A DNA stretch of 64,000 nt from Bradyrhizobiaceae bacterium. Lineage in GTDB: Bacteria; Pseudomonadota; Alphaproteobacteria; Rhizobiales; Xanthobacteraceae. How positions within the stretch are numbered: the first letter of the stretch is position 1; each line of letters starts with the position of its first letter. This document shows, in pieces, positions 37,264 to 46,648 of this stretch. Below the pieces are notes generated by a model. That model did no database searches, had not been told where the DNA came from, and was given only the letters and a program-made list of their open reading frames with translations. The stretch is taken from the NCBI GenBank assembly GCA_947479905.1, contig CANKBJ010000001.1:1-64000 (forward strand), read 5' to 3'. The translations under genes were made by a program, and so were the position numbers.

Positions 37264-38130
37264 CTAGTGCTCCTTGCCGAAGATTCCGGTCACCCGGAAC
37301 AGCAGCAGCACCGCCATCGGCCCGAACAGCACGAAGTAGGAGAATTCCGGCAGCAGCCAGCGGCCATAGGCGTCGAGAAGGCCGACGATCACACTGCCGA
37401 GAATGGCGCCTTCGAGACTGCCAAGGCCGCCGATGATCACGACTACCAGCGCGAGGACGAGAATGTCCCACTCGGCGCCCGGATTGAGCGTCAGGAAGGC
37501 GCCGCCGACCACGCCGGCGACGCCGGCGAAGAACGAGGCGAGTGCCGACACCAGCACGAACAGGCGGTCGACATTGATGCCGGTGGCGTTGACCATTTCG
37601 CGGTCGTCAACGCCGGCTCGCACGACGGCGCCGATCTGGGTCTTGTGATAGAGCAGCCAGAGCGAAATCGCCGCGAAAATACCGAACAGGATGAGTGCGA
37701 AGCGGTATTTCGGATAATAGAGCTCGCCGGGCAGAACGATCGAGCCGCGCAGATAGGCAGAGGTCGGAATTTTCAAGTTGTCGCCGCCCCAGATCGCCAG
37801 ACACACCTCGCCGATGACGAAGGCGACGCCGACGGTGAGAAGGACTTGCGCCAGATGGTTGCTGCCGATCGGCCGGATCAGGAAACGGTCGACCCCGTAG
37901 CCCAGCACGACGACGGCAAGACCACCACCGACAATGGCGAGCTCGAAGCTGCCAGTTGCGCGCGCGATCGTCAGCCCGATATAGCCGCCCAGCAGGTAAT
38001 AGGCGCCGTAGGCCATGTTGACTACGCGCATCAGGCCGAAGGTCAGCGTAAAGCCGCTTGAAAGCAGGAACAGCAACGCGCCAAGCGAAATGCCGTTTAT
38101 GGCCTGAAGAATGACGCTGCGCATAGCCAA
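37264..38130 (-). CDS. ABC transporter permease (LivH-like)
   Basis: 'QAINGISLGALLFLLSSGFTLTFGLMRVVNMAYGAYYLLGGYIG', 'VVVIIGGLGSLEGAILGSVIVGLLD'. Confidence 0.9.
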   Translation of the reverse strand: MAMRSVILQAINGISLGALLFLLSSGFTLTFGLMRVVNMAYGAYYLLGGYIGLTIARATGSFELAIVGGGLAVVVLGYGVDRFLIRPIGSNHLAQVLLTVGVAFVIGEVCLAIWGGDNLKIPTSAYLRGSIVLPGELYYPKYRFALILFGIFAAISLWLLYHKTQIGAVVRAGVDDREMVNATGINVDRLFVLVSALASFFAGVAGVVGGAFLTLNPGAEWDILVLALVVVIIGGLGSLEGAILGSVIVGLLDAYGRWLLPEFSYFVLFGPMAVLLLFRVTGIFGKEH

Positions 38131-38156
38131 TCGATATTTATATATGGAAGGGGAGA

Positions 38157-38183
38157 CGAGCGGCGGCGCGCGGCCGCCGCTCG
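38157..38183 (-). repeat. Intercistronic stem-loop between substrate-binding protein and livH-like gene
   Basis: CGAGCGGCGGC-N5-GCCGCCGCTCG, perfect 11-bp stem. Confidence 0.78.
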
Positions 38184-38202
38184 CAGCGCGACAGGAGGCG
38201 GA

Positions 38203-39456
38203 TCAGCGCTTGTACGGTCCGCGCGCCATGAACTCCTCGGGCGTCCACGTCCAGAATTGCGACACCGCCTCGTATGTCTTTACCGGTGTCGGTACCAGAA
38301 CGTCGCCCAGGACCGGATGCTTCACCTTCGCGATCTTGGAAATGTATACATTCTGGACCGGGTTGTCGTAGGCGTCGAGTTTGAGCGGCCCGCGCGGCGC
38401 CTTGACCTGCACCGTGCGCATCGCCTTCAGGAAGGCGTCGCGGTCTTCCACTTTGCCGCCGATCGAGTCGATCGCGGTCTTGACCCAGAGCGCGGCGGTA
38501 TAGGCCGATTCCGAAAACCAGGACGGCAGACGCTTGTATTTGGCGACATAGGCGTCGACGAAGGCCTTGTTCTCCGGCGTGTCGATACCCGCCGCATAAT
38601 GCAGTGAGTTGGCGATCATGCCGACCGCGCGATCGTCGACCTGAGATAGCATGTCTTCCTGCAGCCAGTAGCCGCCGTAGATCTTGAGCTTCTTGTCCAT
38701 TCCAAAATTGTACCAGTCTTCGAACAGGCGGATGCGATCGGCGCCGACAACGACCGCCACGACGCCATCGGTATCGGCCGGAATGGTGCTGATGGTGGTG
38801 CCGTAATCCTTGGTGCCGATCGGATTCCAGATCAGCTTGGCGACTTTGCCGCCGAGCGCGGTGAAGGTCTTGATCGCGCCGAGCGTGACCTCGTGGCCGA
38901 ACGTGTAGTCGGCGCCGATAAAGGTCGCGTTGCGCAGGCCGAGTTCCTTGTACAGATATTCGCCGAACGGATGGCCGATCTGGCTCGATGAGACGGCGGT
39001 GCGCACCACGGTCGGCGTGCGATCCCATTTGGTGACGTTGTCGGCGCCGGCCGCGTCCATGACCAGCGGCACGCCGGTCTCCTTGCTGACTTGCGCGACC
39101 GCCGGGCCTTCATGTCCGCACAGCGGGCCGACCAGGATGTTGACCTTCTCCTGCAGCACCAGACGGCGCGCCTGGGCGAGGGCCTGGTCGGGATTGCAGG
39201 TGGTGTCGCCGATCACGACTTCGATCTTGCGGCCGCCGGCGGTGTTGTTGGCCTGTTCCCAGAACAGGCGGAAGCCGTTCACCATATCGGCGCCCGGCGA
39301 GGCCAGCGGACCGGTAACCGGGGGCAGTAGGCCGATCTTGATCGGCGGTTGCTGCTGCGCTTGCGCCGCCGTTGCACCCAAGAGGCCGATGCCGGCCGCG
39401 AGAGCAAGTGCCGTCAAGCCTGCCGTCATGATCGGGCGTCTATCAACCGTGGACAT
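38203..39456 (-). CDS. ABC transporter substrate-binding protein (Peripla_BP_6 / LivJ-like)
   Basis: Signal peptide; 'PPIKIGLLPPVTGPLASPGADMVNGFRLFWEQANNTAGGRKIEVVIGDTTCNPDQALAQARRLV'. Confidence 0.9.
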   Translation of the reverse strand: MSTVDRRPIMTAGLTALALAAGIGLLGATAAQAQQQPPIKIGLLPPVTGPLASPGADMVNGFRLFWEQANNTAGGRKIEVVIGDTTCNPDQALAQARRLVLQEKVNILVGPLCGHEGPAVAQVSKETGVPLVMDAAGADNVTKWDRTPTVVRTAVSSSQIGHPFGEYLYKELGLRNATFIGADYTFGHEVTLGAIKTFTALGGKVAKLIWNPIGTKDYGTTISTIPADTDGVVAVVVGADRIRLFEDWYNFGMDKKLKIYGGYWLQEDMLSQVDDRAVGMIANSLHYAAGIDTPENKAFVDAYVAKYKRLPSWFSESAYTAALWVKTAIDSIGGKVEDRDAFLKAMRTVQVKAPRGPLKLDAYDNPVQNVYISKIAKVKHPVLGDVLVPTPVKTYEAVSQFWTWTPEEFMARGPYKR

Positions 39457-39571
39457 GTCTTCCCCCTTTATGGTTGTTTGTGCTTCTTATCGAACCGCAT
39501 TTCACCCGCCGACGTCGTTGCGTCGAAAGTTCAAGCGGCGTTCTTGAAAACAGCTTCCATCGTTTGTTACG

Positions 39572-39583
39572 ATGTGATCACAT
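39572..39583. promoter_or_regulatory. Perfect palindrome ATGTGATCACAT in divergent promoter, candidate GntR operator
   Basis: 12-bp palindrome between SBP start (39456) and GntR start (39628). Confidence 0.5.
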
Positions 39584-39627
39584 ATCATTGATTTCACCGG
39601 TGGCCACCGCCGCTGTCAAGTAGGCAA

Positions 39628-40341
39628 ATGCAGAACCTCGGCATAAACCTCCATCACTCCGCGCTGTCCCGGCTCAATCCTGTCGAGAGTGGCACGCTCG
39701 GCAAGCGGGTCTACGACGAATTGCGTAATTTCCTGATGGTAGGCGGCGTGCAGCCGGGCGAGAAGATCACGCTGCGGCAACTCACCAGTGCTTGCGGCAC
39801 CAGTCTCATGCCGGTGCGCGAAGCCGTGCAGCGCTTGGCGGCTGAAGGCGCGCTGGAAGTGCTGCCCAATCGGGCCATCCGCGTGCCGGTGATGACGAAG
39901 GCGCGGGTGAAGGAAATTCTGAAAGTTCGCCTCATGCTAGAGGGCATGGCCGTCGAAGAGGCCGCCGCCCGCATCCAGGTTTCCGTCATCGAGCAACTCG
40001 AGGAGCTGAACGAAACTTTCTCCAAGGAGATGCGCCGCCGCGACGATTCGTCGCGTCTGTTTCAGGTCAACAAGGAATTCCATTTCACGATCTATCGCGC
40101 CGCGGAAATGCCGGTGCTGCTCGGCATCATCGAGAACATGTGGCTGCAGATCGGTCCGTTCCTGCACTTTTCCCTGGGCGTGCGCGGCCGCGAAGCAACC
40201 AGTCAATTCGCGCCGGACTCGCACAAGCGGATGATCCGCGCGATGCGGCAGCGCAATGCCGTGATGGGCCGCAAGGCCTTGGCGAGCGATCTGGGTGGCG
40301 CGGTCGAGCTCATGCTAAGGCTCGGCAACCTTCCCGACTAA
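39628..40341 (+). CDS. GntR-family (FCD-type) transcriptional regulator
   Basis: 'GTLGKRVYDELRNFLMVGGVQPGEKITLRQLTSACGTSLMPVREAVQRLAAEGALEVLPNRAIRV'; FCD-like C-terminus. Confidence 0.9.
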   Translation: MQNLGINLHHSALSRLNPVESGTLGKRVYDELRNFLMVGGVQPGEKITLRQLTSACGTSLMPVREAVQRLAAEGALEVLPNRAIRVPVMTKARVKEILKVRLMLEGMAVEEAAARIQVSVIEQLEELNETFSKEMRRRDDSSRLFQVNKEFHFTIYRAAEMPVLLGIIENMWLQIGPFLHFSLGVRGREATSQFAPDSHKRMIRAMRQRNAVMGRKALASDLGGAVELMLRLGNLPD

Positions 40342-40360
40342 TCATACGGACAAGACGACG

Positions 40361-42703
40361 ATGGACAGCACACCAACACGGTTTGGCAGCGATAGCGGCG
40401 CCTTGCGTAGCGAGGACCAGCCGCTGCTCACAGGACGCGCGCGCTTCACCGACGATCTCAGCGCGCCGAATCAGGCCTATGCGGTGTTCGTGCGCGCGCC
40501 GGTCGCCCACGCCACCATCCGTAAAGTCGGGGTGGCGTCCGCGCGCGCGATGGCGGGCGTACTCGCCGTGCATACCGGCGCCGATCTGATCGCCGATGGT
40601 CTAGGCGCTATCCCGCCGATTGCAAGCGCCGCCGGCCGCGACGGCAAGCCGATGTTTGCTGCTGGCATCCCGGTGCTGGCGGTCGATAAGATCCGCTATA
40701 TCGGTGAGCCGGTGGCGATCGTGGTCGCGGAGACTTTGGCGCAGGCGCAGGACGCCGCCGAAGCCGTCACCATCGACTATGACGATTTGACCGTGGCCTC
40801 CGACATCGAGCGGGCCATGGATGCCGCGGCCGCCACGCTGCATGCGCAGGCGCCCGGCAATATCGCGCTTGACTGGACCGATGGCGACGCGAAGGCCGTC
40901 GACGCCGCCTTCGCGCAGGCGGCGCATATCGAGCGCGTCCGCCTCGCCGATACACGGCTCGCGCCGGTCTCGATGGAGCCGCGCTGCGGCATCGGTCTGT
41001 GGGACGCGGCGGCCGGGCGTTACACGCTGATCGCCAGCACGCAAGGCGTCGCGGTCGTGCGCAAGCTGCTGGCCGAAGGCGTCTTCAAGGTGCCGCTCTC
41101 GACCATTCGCGTTCTCACGCACGACGTCGGTGGCGGTTTCGGCATGAAGGCGCAGACCTATCCCGAATATGCCGCGATCCTTTATGCCGCGCGCAAGGTC
41201 GCGCGACCGGTCAAATGGTGCAACAGCCGGGTCGAGAGCTTTCTGTCGGATTCGCACGGGCGCGACGGCATACTCGAAGGCGAACTCGCATTCGATGCGC
41301 GCGGCAAAATTCTCGGCCTGCGCGTGAGAAATTTGGTCGGCATCGGCGCCTATACGACGCAATACGCGGCGATCTTCGCCACCGCCAATACCAAGAACTG
41401 CCTGTCCAGCGTCTATCGCATTCCGGCGATCCAGATCGACGTGAAGATGGTGTTTACCAATGCCGCGCCGCTCGGGCCCTATCGTGGCGCGGGCCGCCCG
41501 GAAGCAATTTACGTAATCGAGCGCCTGATCGAAGGCGCCGCGCGAAAATTGAAAATCGACCGGATTTCATTGCGCCGCCGCAATCTCATCCCGTCAAAAG
41601 CCATGCCGTATACGACGCCGAACGGCCCCATCTACGACAGCGGCGAATTCGAAACGATCCTGGACAAGGCGCTCGCCGCCGCCGATTGGGCGGGCTTTGC
41701 CGGGCGGCGTAAAATATCGCGCAAGGCCGGCAAACTGCGCGGCATCGGCATGTGCTGCTTCCTCGAAGTCGCCGGCGGCATCCTCAACGAGAAGGCCGAT
41801 CTGAGATTCGAAGCGGACGGCACGGCGGCAATCCGGCTCGGCGTCCAGGCCATGGGGCAGGGGCATCTCTCGACCTTGCCTTTGATCGTCGCCGGAAAGC
41901 TCGGCATCGACGTCGCCAAGGTCAAGCTGATCGAAGGCGACAGCGACGAAGTGCCGGATGGAACGCCGTCGGTGGCGTCGCGCTCGCTGATGATGGCGGG
42001 CAGCGCATCGGCCGTTGCGTGCGACCAGTCGATCGAAAAGGGCCGGCGGCTGGCGTCGCATCTGCTCGAGGTCGCCCCCGCCGATGTCGAATTTTCCGGC
42101 GGCACATTTTCCGTTGCCGGCACCGATCTGCGCATTCCGATTCTGGAGTTGGCGAGGCGCGTGCGCGAAAGCCGCGATTTGCCTGAGGATATGCAGGGCG
42201 GCATGGACACGATGGCGGATTTCGCATCGCCGCAAATGTCGTTTCCGAACGGATGTCATGTTTGCGAGGTCGAGATCGATCCGGAAACCGGGCTCGTCGC
42301 TGTGGTTGGCTATAGCGCTGTGGACGATGTCGGCACGATCGTTCACGAGACCATCGTCGACGGTCAGACCCATGGCGGCGTGGCGCAGGGCCTCGGGCAG
42401 GTGCTCGGCGAGCACGTCCGCTATGGCGAGGACGGGCAGTTGTTGAATGCATCGTTCATGGACTACGCAATGCCGCGCGCCCATAGTATGCCGAAAATCA
42501 GCACGGCGCATCACAGTGTTGCGTGCCGGAACAATCCGCTTGGGGTGAAAGGCGCCGGCGAATCCGGCGTTGCCGGCGCCTTGCCCTCGGCCATGAACGC
42601 GATCGTTGATGCGCTCACGGAACGAGGCATCGATCATTTCGATCTTCCAGCCTCACCGGAACGGGTGTGGCAAGCGTTGCGGCTGGCCACGGGCCGCGCT
42701 TAA
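40361..42703 (+). CDS. Xanthine dehydrogenase-family molybdopterin-binding large subunit (orphan)
   Basis: 'LRSEDQPLLTGRARFTDDL', 'GGGFGMKAQTYPEYAAILYAARKV', 'PYRGAGRPEAIYVIERLIE', C-terminal 'GVKGAGESGVAGALPSAMNAIVDAL'. Confidence 0.9.
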   Translation: MDSTPTRFGSDSGALRSEDQPLLTGRARFTDDLSAPNQAYAVFVRAPVAHATIRKVGVASARAMAGVLAVHTGADLIADGLGAIPPIASAAGRDGKPMFAAGIPVLAVDKIRYIGEPVAIVVAETLAQAQDAAEAVTIDYDDLTVASDIERAMDAAAATLHAQAPGNIALDWTDGDAKAVDAAFAQAAHIERVRLADTRLAPVSMEPRCGIGLWDAAAGRYTLIASTQGVAVVRKLLAEGVFKVPLSTIRVLTHDVGGGFGMKAQTYPEYAAILYAARKVARPVKWCNSRVESFLSDSHGRDGILEGELAFDARGKILGLRVRNLVGIGAYTTQYAAIFATANTKNCLSSVYRIPAIQIDVKMVFTNAAPLGPYRGAGRPEAIYVIERLIEGAARKLKIDRISLRRRNLIPSKAMPYTTPNGPIYDSGEFETILDKALAAADWAGFAGRRKISRKAGKLRGIGMCCFLEVAGGILNEKADLRFEADGTAAIRLGVQAMGQGHLSTLPLIVAGKLGIDVAKVKLIEGDSDEVPDGTPSVASRSLMMAGSASAVACDQSIEKGRRLASHLLEVAPADVEFSGGTFSVAGTDLRIPILELARRVRESRDLPEDMQGGMDTMADFASPQMSFPNGCHVCEVEIDPETGLVAVVGYSAVDDVGTIVHETIVDGQTHGGVAQGLGQVLGEHVRYGEDGQLLNASFMDYAMPRAHSMPKISTAHHSVACRNNPLGVKGAGESGVAGALPSAMNAIVDALTERGIDHFDLPASPERVWQALRLATGRA

Positions 42704-43119
42704 TGCAGCGAGAGTGGCCGCGTTTTGCCGGCTTTCGACGGAGCGACCATCGCACCGCTTCCAAGGCCGGCCAGAAAGCGGTCTATTACCGCATCGACGA
42801 AAAGTTCGCGATCCTCGATCACCGGTATGCCGAAGACGTATTTGCGCATCAGATAGTAGATAAAGGTGGAATGTGGATGCCAAACGATCTCGTGCAGCGC
42901 ATCGGATCGTGACGGCAGCGCCCCGGCCGGGCCGAGTATCTTCAATTCGCGCACCATGATTTTCAGCAGGCCTTCGACGCGGGTCAAGACGTAACGCCGG
43001 GTCAGATCGTAGCCGGCCAGGCCGGAAAATAGCGACACGCGGATCCATTCGTACTGGTCGATAGCCGTGAGATAAGAGCGGTAGAAGGCGGCAAGTCGGT
43101 CCCTGACAACGATCGTCAT
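42700..43119 (-). pseudogene. C-terminal fragment of a TetR-family regulator (HTH domain missing)
   Basis: 'RDRLAAFYRSYLTAIDQYEWIRVSLFSGLAGYDLTRRYV...EIVWHPHSTFIYYLMRKYVFGIPV' resembles TetR C-terminal domains; no N-terminal HTH; abuts another gene fragment. Confidence 0.5.
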
Positions 43120-43242
43120 GGTGGAACACTTGGTGCATGTGATCACTCGGCTTTGCGACCACGTCTATGTGCTGAATTTCGGCCGCGAGCTGTTTCAGGA
43201 CAATCCTGACGACGTTGTGCGGCACCCCGAGGTCATCGAGGG
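43100..43242 (+). pseudogene. C-terminal remnant of a LivG/LivF-type ABC ATPase
   Basis: 'LTTIVMVEHLVHVITRLCDHVYVLNFGRELFQDNPDDVVRHPEVIEG' matches the H-loop/C-terminal end of Liv ATPases; rest of gene absent. Confidence 0.7.
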
Positions 43243-43380
43243 GCGCCGAGGGTCTTGTTTTCGCCGACCCCATTGCCTTCGCCGACCCCATTGCCGCCGA
43301 GCAGGCCGATGCGTTCGCCGCGCCCGATCGGGAAGGAGTCGCCCCAGATGGCGCGCAGCGTGAGCATCTTCCGATAAGCG
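43241..43380 (-). pseudogene. N-terminal remnant of an ABC ATPase with disrupted Walker A
   Basis: Minus-strand 'MLTLRAIWGDSFPIGRGERIGLLGGNGVGEGNGVGENKTL' resembles a Walker A region broken by an 18-bp duplication. Confidence 0.45.
43260..43295. repeat. Tandem duplication of 18-bp unit TTCGCCGACCCCATTGCC (x2)
   Basis: Exact copies at 43260-43277 and 43278-43295. Confidence 0.9.
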
Positions 43381-43465
43381 CCATCAATGTCTCCGATGGC
43401 TGTGAATGTTTTGACCTTGCCGGTGCTTGGCCAAAGGCGGTATGGAGAATGATTGGAGGACGGTG

Positions 43466-44104
43466 ATGAAGCACGAACCCACGGTGCAGCCCGCGCCACG
43501 GCTGATCGTCGGAATTAGCGGCGCTTCCGGCGTCGTCTATGGCATTCGGCTGCTCGAATTGCTGCGGCGTGCGCGCATTGAATCGCATCTCATCATGTCG
43601 AAGGCGGCGCAGGTAACGCTTGCCTATGAGACCGACTTGAAGGTTTCCGACGTGGAAAAGCTCGCCACGGTGGTTCATTCCAATCAGGATATCGGCGCCG
43701 CCTGTTCGAGCGGATCGTTCCGCACGCTCGGCATGGTCATCGCGCCGTGCTCGATCAAGACCATGTCGGAGATAGCCACCGGCGTGACGCCCAATCTGCT
43801 GTCGCGCGCCGCCGACGTTGCCCTCAAGGAGCGCCGGCGCGTGGTGCTGATGCTGCGCGAGACGCCGCTGCATATAGGCCACATCCGCAACATGGCGGCG
43901 GTGACCGAAGCCGGTGCCATTGTGTATCCGCCGGTACCGGCTTTCTATACGCGGCCGGCGTCGCTCGACGAGATGGTCGATCACACTCTCGGCCGCGTGC
44001 TCGATCTTTTCGACATCGACATGGGCCTGGTCCGACGCTGGACCGGCGGCAAAACGCGGGGCAAAGAGTCGCGAGGTAAGGAAGCCGCGCCGGAGACGTC
44101 GTAA
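43466..44104 (+). CDS. ubiX: UbiX-family flavin prenyltransferase
   Basis: 'LIVGISGASGVVYGIRLLELL', 'AACSSGSFRTLGMVIAPCSIKTMSEIATGVTPNLLSRAADVALKERRRVVLMLRETPL'. Confidence 0.93.
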   Translation: MKHEPTVQPAPRLIVGISGASGVVYGIRLLELLRRARIESHLIMSKAAQVTLAYETDLKVSDVEKLATVVHSNQDIGAACSSGSFRTLGMVIAPCSIKTMSEIATGVTPNLLSRAADVALKERRRVVLMLRETPLHIGHIRNMAAVTEAGAIVYPPVPAFYTRPASLDEMVDHTLGRVLDLFDIDMGLVRRWTGGKTRGKESRGKEAAPETS

Positions 44105-44115
44105 TCTTAATCTTC

Positions 44116-45513
44116 TTATTGTGCCATTAGGCTTCGCCAATCCTTATCGGCATCGACCGCCTTGGCGAGATCGACCGATTCCTCGCCGGGGACGCGAATG
44201 CGCTTGAACACCATCTCGGCTGCGGTGAGCGGCTTGGTGGCGTCCATGCCCATCTTGGCGCCGACACCCTGACGGGTGGAAGGATCGAGCTTGGAGCCCT
44301 GGCTTTCCGGAATGATGACGAGATCGCGGTCGGCCTGAAAGCGGGTCGCCACCGCCCATTCGACCTCGGCCGGGTCATGAATATTGACGTCCTCGTCGAC
44401 AACAATGACATGCTTGACGTCGTAATGGCCGGCGAAAGCGCCCATCATGATGTTCTTGGCTTCGCCTTCCTGGCGCTTCTTGATTTGAACATACAGGTGA
44501 TAGCGGCACACCCCGCCGCGGGCGAGATGAACGTCCAGCACATTCGGGAAGCTGCGCCGCAGGTGGCCGAGCAGGGTGGCTTCGCGTGGAATGCCGCCGA
44601 GTAGCAAATGCTCCAGCCCGCCGCCATTGATCGTGTGGAACATGGCGTCCTTGCGGCGCGTGATGGCATCGACCTCGATGACATGGCGCGGCGCCGGCTC
44701 GCCGTAATATTGCGGGAATTCGCCGAACGGTCCTTCCATCTCGCGCAGTTCGGGCAGGAGGCGGCCCTCGACCACGATTTCCGCGTCGGCCGGTACGCAC
44801 ACATCGCTGGTCAGGCACTTCACGACCCGAAGCGGCCGGCCATGCAATGCGCCGGCGATGGTCAATTCGTCGAAATCGATCGGCGCGATGGCTTGCGAGG
44901 CCAATAGAGTTAGCGGATCGACGCCGATGACGATGGCTACGCGCAGCGGTTCGCCGTTTTTCTCCGCCATCTCGTAGAACATATGGGTATGGCGCGGCAG
45001 CAGCAGCACGCCGATGCGGTTCGGTCCGCTGATCTGGCAACGGTGGATCGAAACGTTCTGCACGCCGGTTCTGGGATTGCGCGCGATCATCAGCCCGGCG
45101 GTAATGTAAGCGCCGTTGTCAAACTCGTTATGCGTCGGGATCGGCAACTGGGCATTGAGGTCGACCTCACGCTCGACCACCTCCTGCACCGGCGCGTCTT
45201 TCACTTCCTGCCATGGCAACGGATTGAGCGCGGCATCCTGGAATTTGGCCAGTACGTCGCTCGGCTCGACGCCCATCGCATCGGCGATCCATTGACGGTT
45301 GGACACCAGCCCGGAAATGACCGGGATTTTATGTCCGCCGGGATTTGGAAAGAACGTCGCCTTTTGGCCGTCGAGGCGTTTGGCGATGGCGGCAATTTCG
45401 AAACGCAAGGCCGCGTTCGGACGAATGACCGCGAGTCGATCATGCCGCGCAAGATGATCCAGCCAGTCGCGGAGCGTCCGGATCGGTTCGGGTGCGTTAT
45501 TGCCGTTTGGCAT
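44116..45513 (-). CDS. UbiD-family decarboxylase, HmfF-like candidate (furan-2,5-dicarboxylate decarboxylase)
   Basis: 'TLRDWLDHLARHDRLAVI', 'NVSIHRCQISGPNRIGVLLLPRHTHMFYEMAEKNGEPLRVAIVIGVDP', 'EMEGPFGEFPQYYGEP'; neighbourhood suggests HmfF role. Confidence 0.88.
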   Translation of the reverse strand: MPNGNNAPEPIRTLRDWLDHLARHDRLAVIRPNAALRFEIAAIAKRLDGQKATFFPNPGGHKIPVISGLVSNRQWIADAMGVEPSDVLAKFQDAALNPLPWQEVKDAPVQEVVEREVDLNAQLPIPTHNEFDNGAYITAGLMIARNPRTGVQNVSIHRCQISGPNRIGVLLLPRHTHMFYEMAEKNGEPLRVAIVIGVDPLTLLASQAIAPIDFDELTIAGALHGRPLRVVKCLTSDVCVPADAEIVVEGRLLPELREMEGPFGEFPQYYGEPAPRHVIEVDAITRRKDAMFHTINGGGLEHLLLGGIPREATLLGHLRRSFPNVLDVHLARGGVCRYHLYVQIKKRQEGEAKNIMMGAFAGHYDVKHVIVVDEDVNIHDPAEVEWAVATRFQADRDLVIIPESQGSKLDPSTRQGVGAKMGMDATKPLTAAEMVFKRIRVPGEESVDLAKAVDADKDWRSLMAQ

Positions 45514-45572
45514 TTCTTGAGTATCCCTGGATGCAAAGTGGCCAAACACGCTTTCTTTAGGACGCGCTGTCC

Positions 45573-45618
45573 GGCGCTGGCACGATATTGGGCTGGGCCC
45601 ACATACCGCGCCAGCGCC
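45573..45618 (-). repeat. Stem-loop between the TctC-type binding protein gene and ubiD-like gene
   Basis: GGCGCTGGC (45573-45581) and GCCAGCGCC (45610-45618), perfect 9-bp arms. Confidence 0.6.
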
Positions 45619-45624
45619 TTACAC

Positions 45625-46611
45625 TTACATCGGTTCGATGCCGGCCTTCTGAATGATGTCGCGCAGCTTGATCGTTTCCGATTTCATGAATTTGGCCAGT
45701 TCTTCGGGGCCGGGCGAAACCGGCTCGGCGCCTTGCTGGACAAAGCGCTCCTTCACGGCCGGCTCCTTCACCGCCGCCGCCAGCGCTTTATAGATCGTGT
45801 CGACGATCGGCTTCGGCGTGCCGGGAGGAGCGAGCAGCGCCAGCCACGCGCCCGTTTCGTAGTTCTTGACGCCGGCCTCGGCGGCGGTCGGAACGTCAGG
45901 TAGCGCGGTCATGCGCTTCTCGCTGGTGACGGCGAGCGGGCGCGCGGCGCCGCTGCCGAGCATGCCGAGCACGTTCGGCAGCAATTGAAAGCCGATCGGC
46001 ACCTGGCCGGCCAGGAAGTCCGGCGTGTACTGCGCGATGTTGCGGTAGGGGACATGTGTGAGCTTCACGCCGGTGATCTGTTCGAAATAGATGGCGGCAA
46101 TGTGCTGCGAACTGCCGACGCCGACCGTGCCGTAATTCAATTGGTCCGGGCGTTCCTTGGCGTAGGCGATGAATTCGGTCAGCGTTTTCGGCGGCAGTTT
46201 TGAATTGATAACGATGACGTTCGGGAGAACCGCGAACAGCGAAATCGGCGTCAACTCCTTTTCCGGGTTATAGCCCAAGTCCTTGAACAGGGTCAGATTG
46301 GCCGCCAACGGACCGGACGTGCTCATCAGCAGCGTGTAGCCGTCCGGCGCGGCTTTGGTGGCAGCCGCCGTTCCGGTGTTGCCGCCCGCGCCGGGGCGGT
46401 TTTCGACGACGAAGTTCTGGCCGAGCGTTTTGGACATTTCATTGAGCATGATGCGGGTGACCACGTCACTGGCACTTCCGCCGGCGAAAGGAACGATGAC
46501 CTGGATCGGCTTGGTCGGATAATCGGCGGCCTGCGCGGTCATGCCTGCGAAGGTCATGATAGAAAATACGGATGCGATCCGCAGAAACGTCCTCGATAAA
46601 GTGTGGGTCAT
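45625..46611 (-). CDS. Tripartite tricarboxylate transporter substrate-binding protein (TctC/Bug family)
   Basis: Signal peptide; 'YPTKPIQVIVPFAGGSASDVVTRIMLNEMSKTLGQNFVVENRPGAGGNTGTAAATKAAPDGYTLLM'. Confidence 0.92.
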   Translation of the reverse strand: MTHTLSRTFLRIASVFSIMTFAGMTAQAADYPTKPIQVIVPFAGGSASDVVTRIMLNEMSKTLGQNFVVENRPGAGGNTGTAAATKAAPDGYTLLMSTSGPLAANLTLFKDLGYNPEKELTPISLFAVLPNVIVINSKLPPKTLTEFIAYAKERPDQLNYGTVGVGSSQHIAAIYFEQITGVKLTHVPYRNIAQYTPDFLAGQVPIGFQLLPNVLGMLGSGAARPLAVTSEKRMTALPDVPTAAEAGVKNYETGAWLALLAPPGTPKPIVDTIYKALAAAVKEPAVKERFVQQGAEPVSPGPEELAKFMKSETIKLRDIIQKAGIEPM

Positions 46612-46648
46612 GGCATCTCTCCCGTTTTTGTTCCGGTTCATAGCGATT

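Noticed and set aside
43260-43295. Start of a CRISPR or VNTR array
   Set aside because: Only two directly adjacent 18-bp copies with no spacers; best seen as a local duplication in decayed coding sequence.
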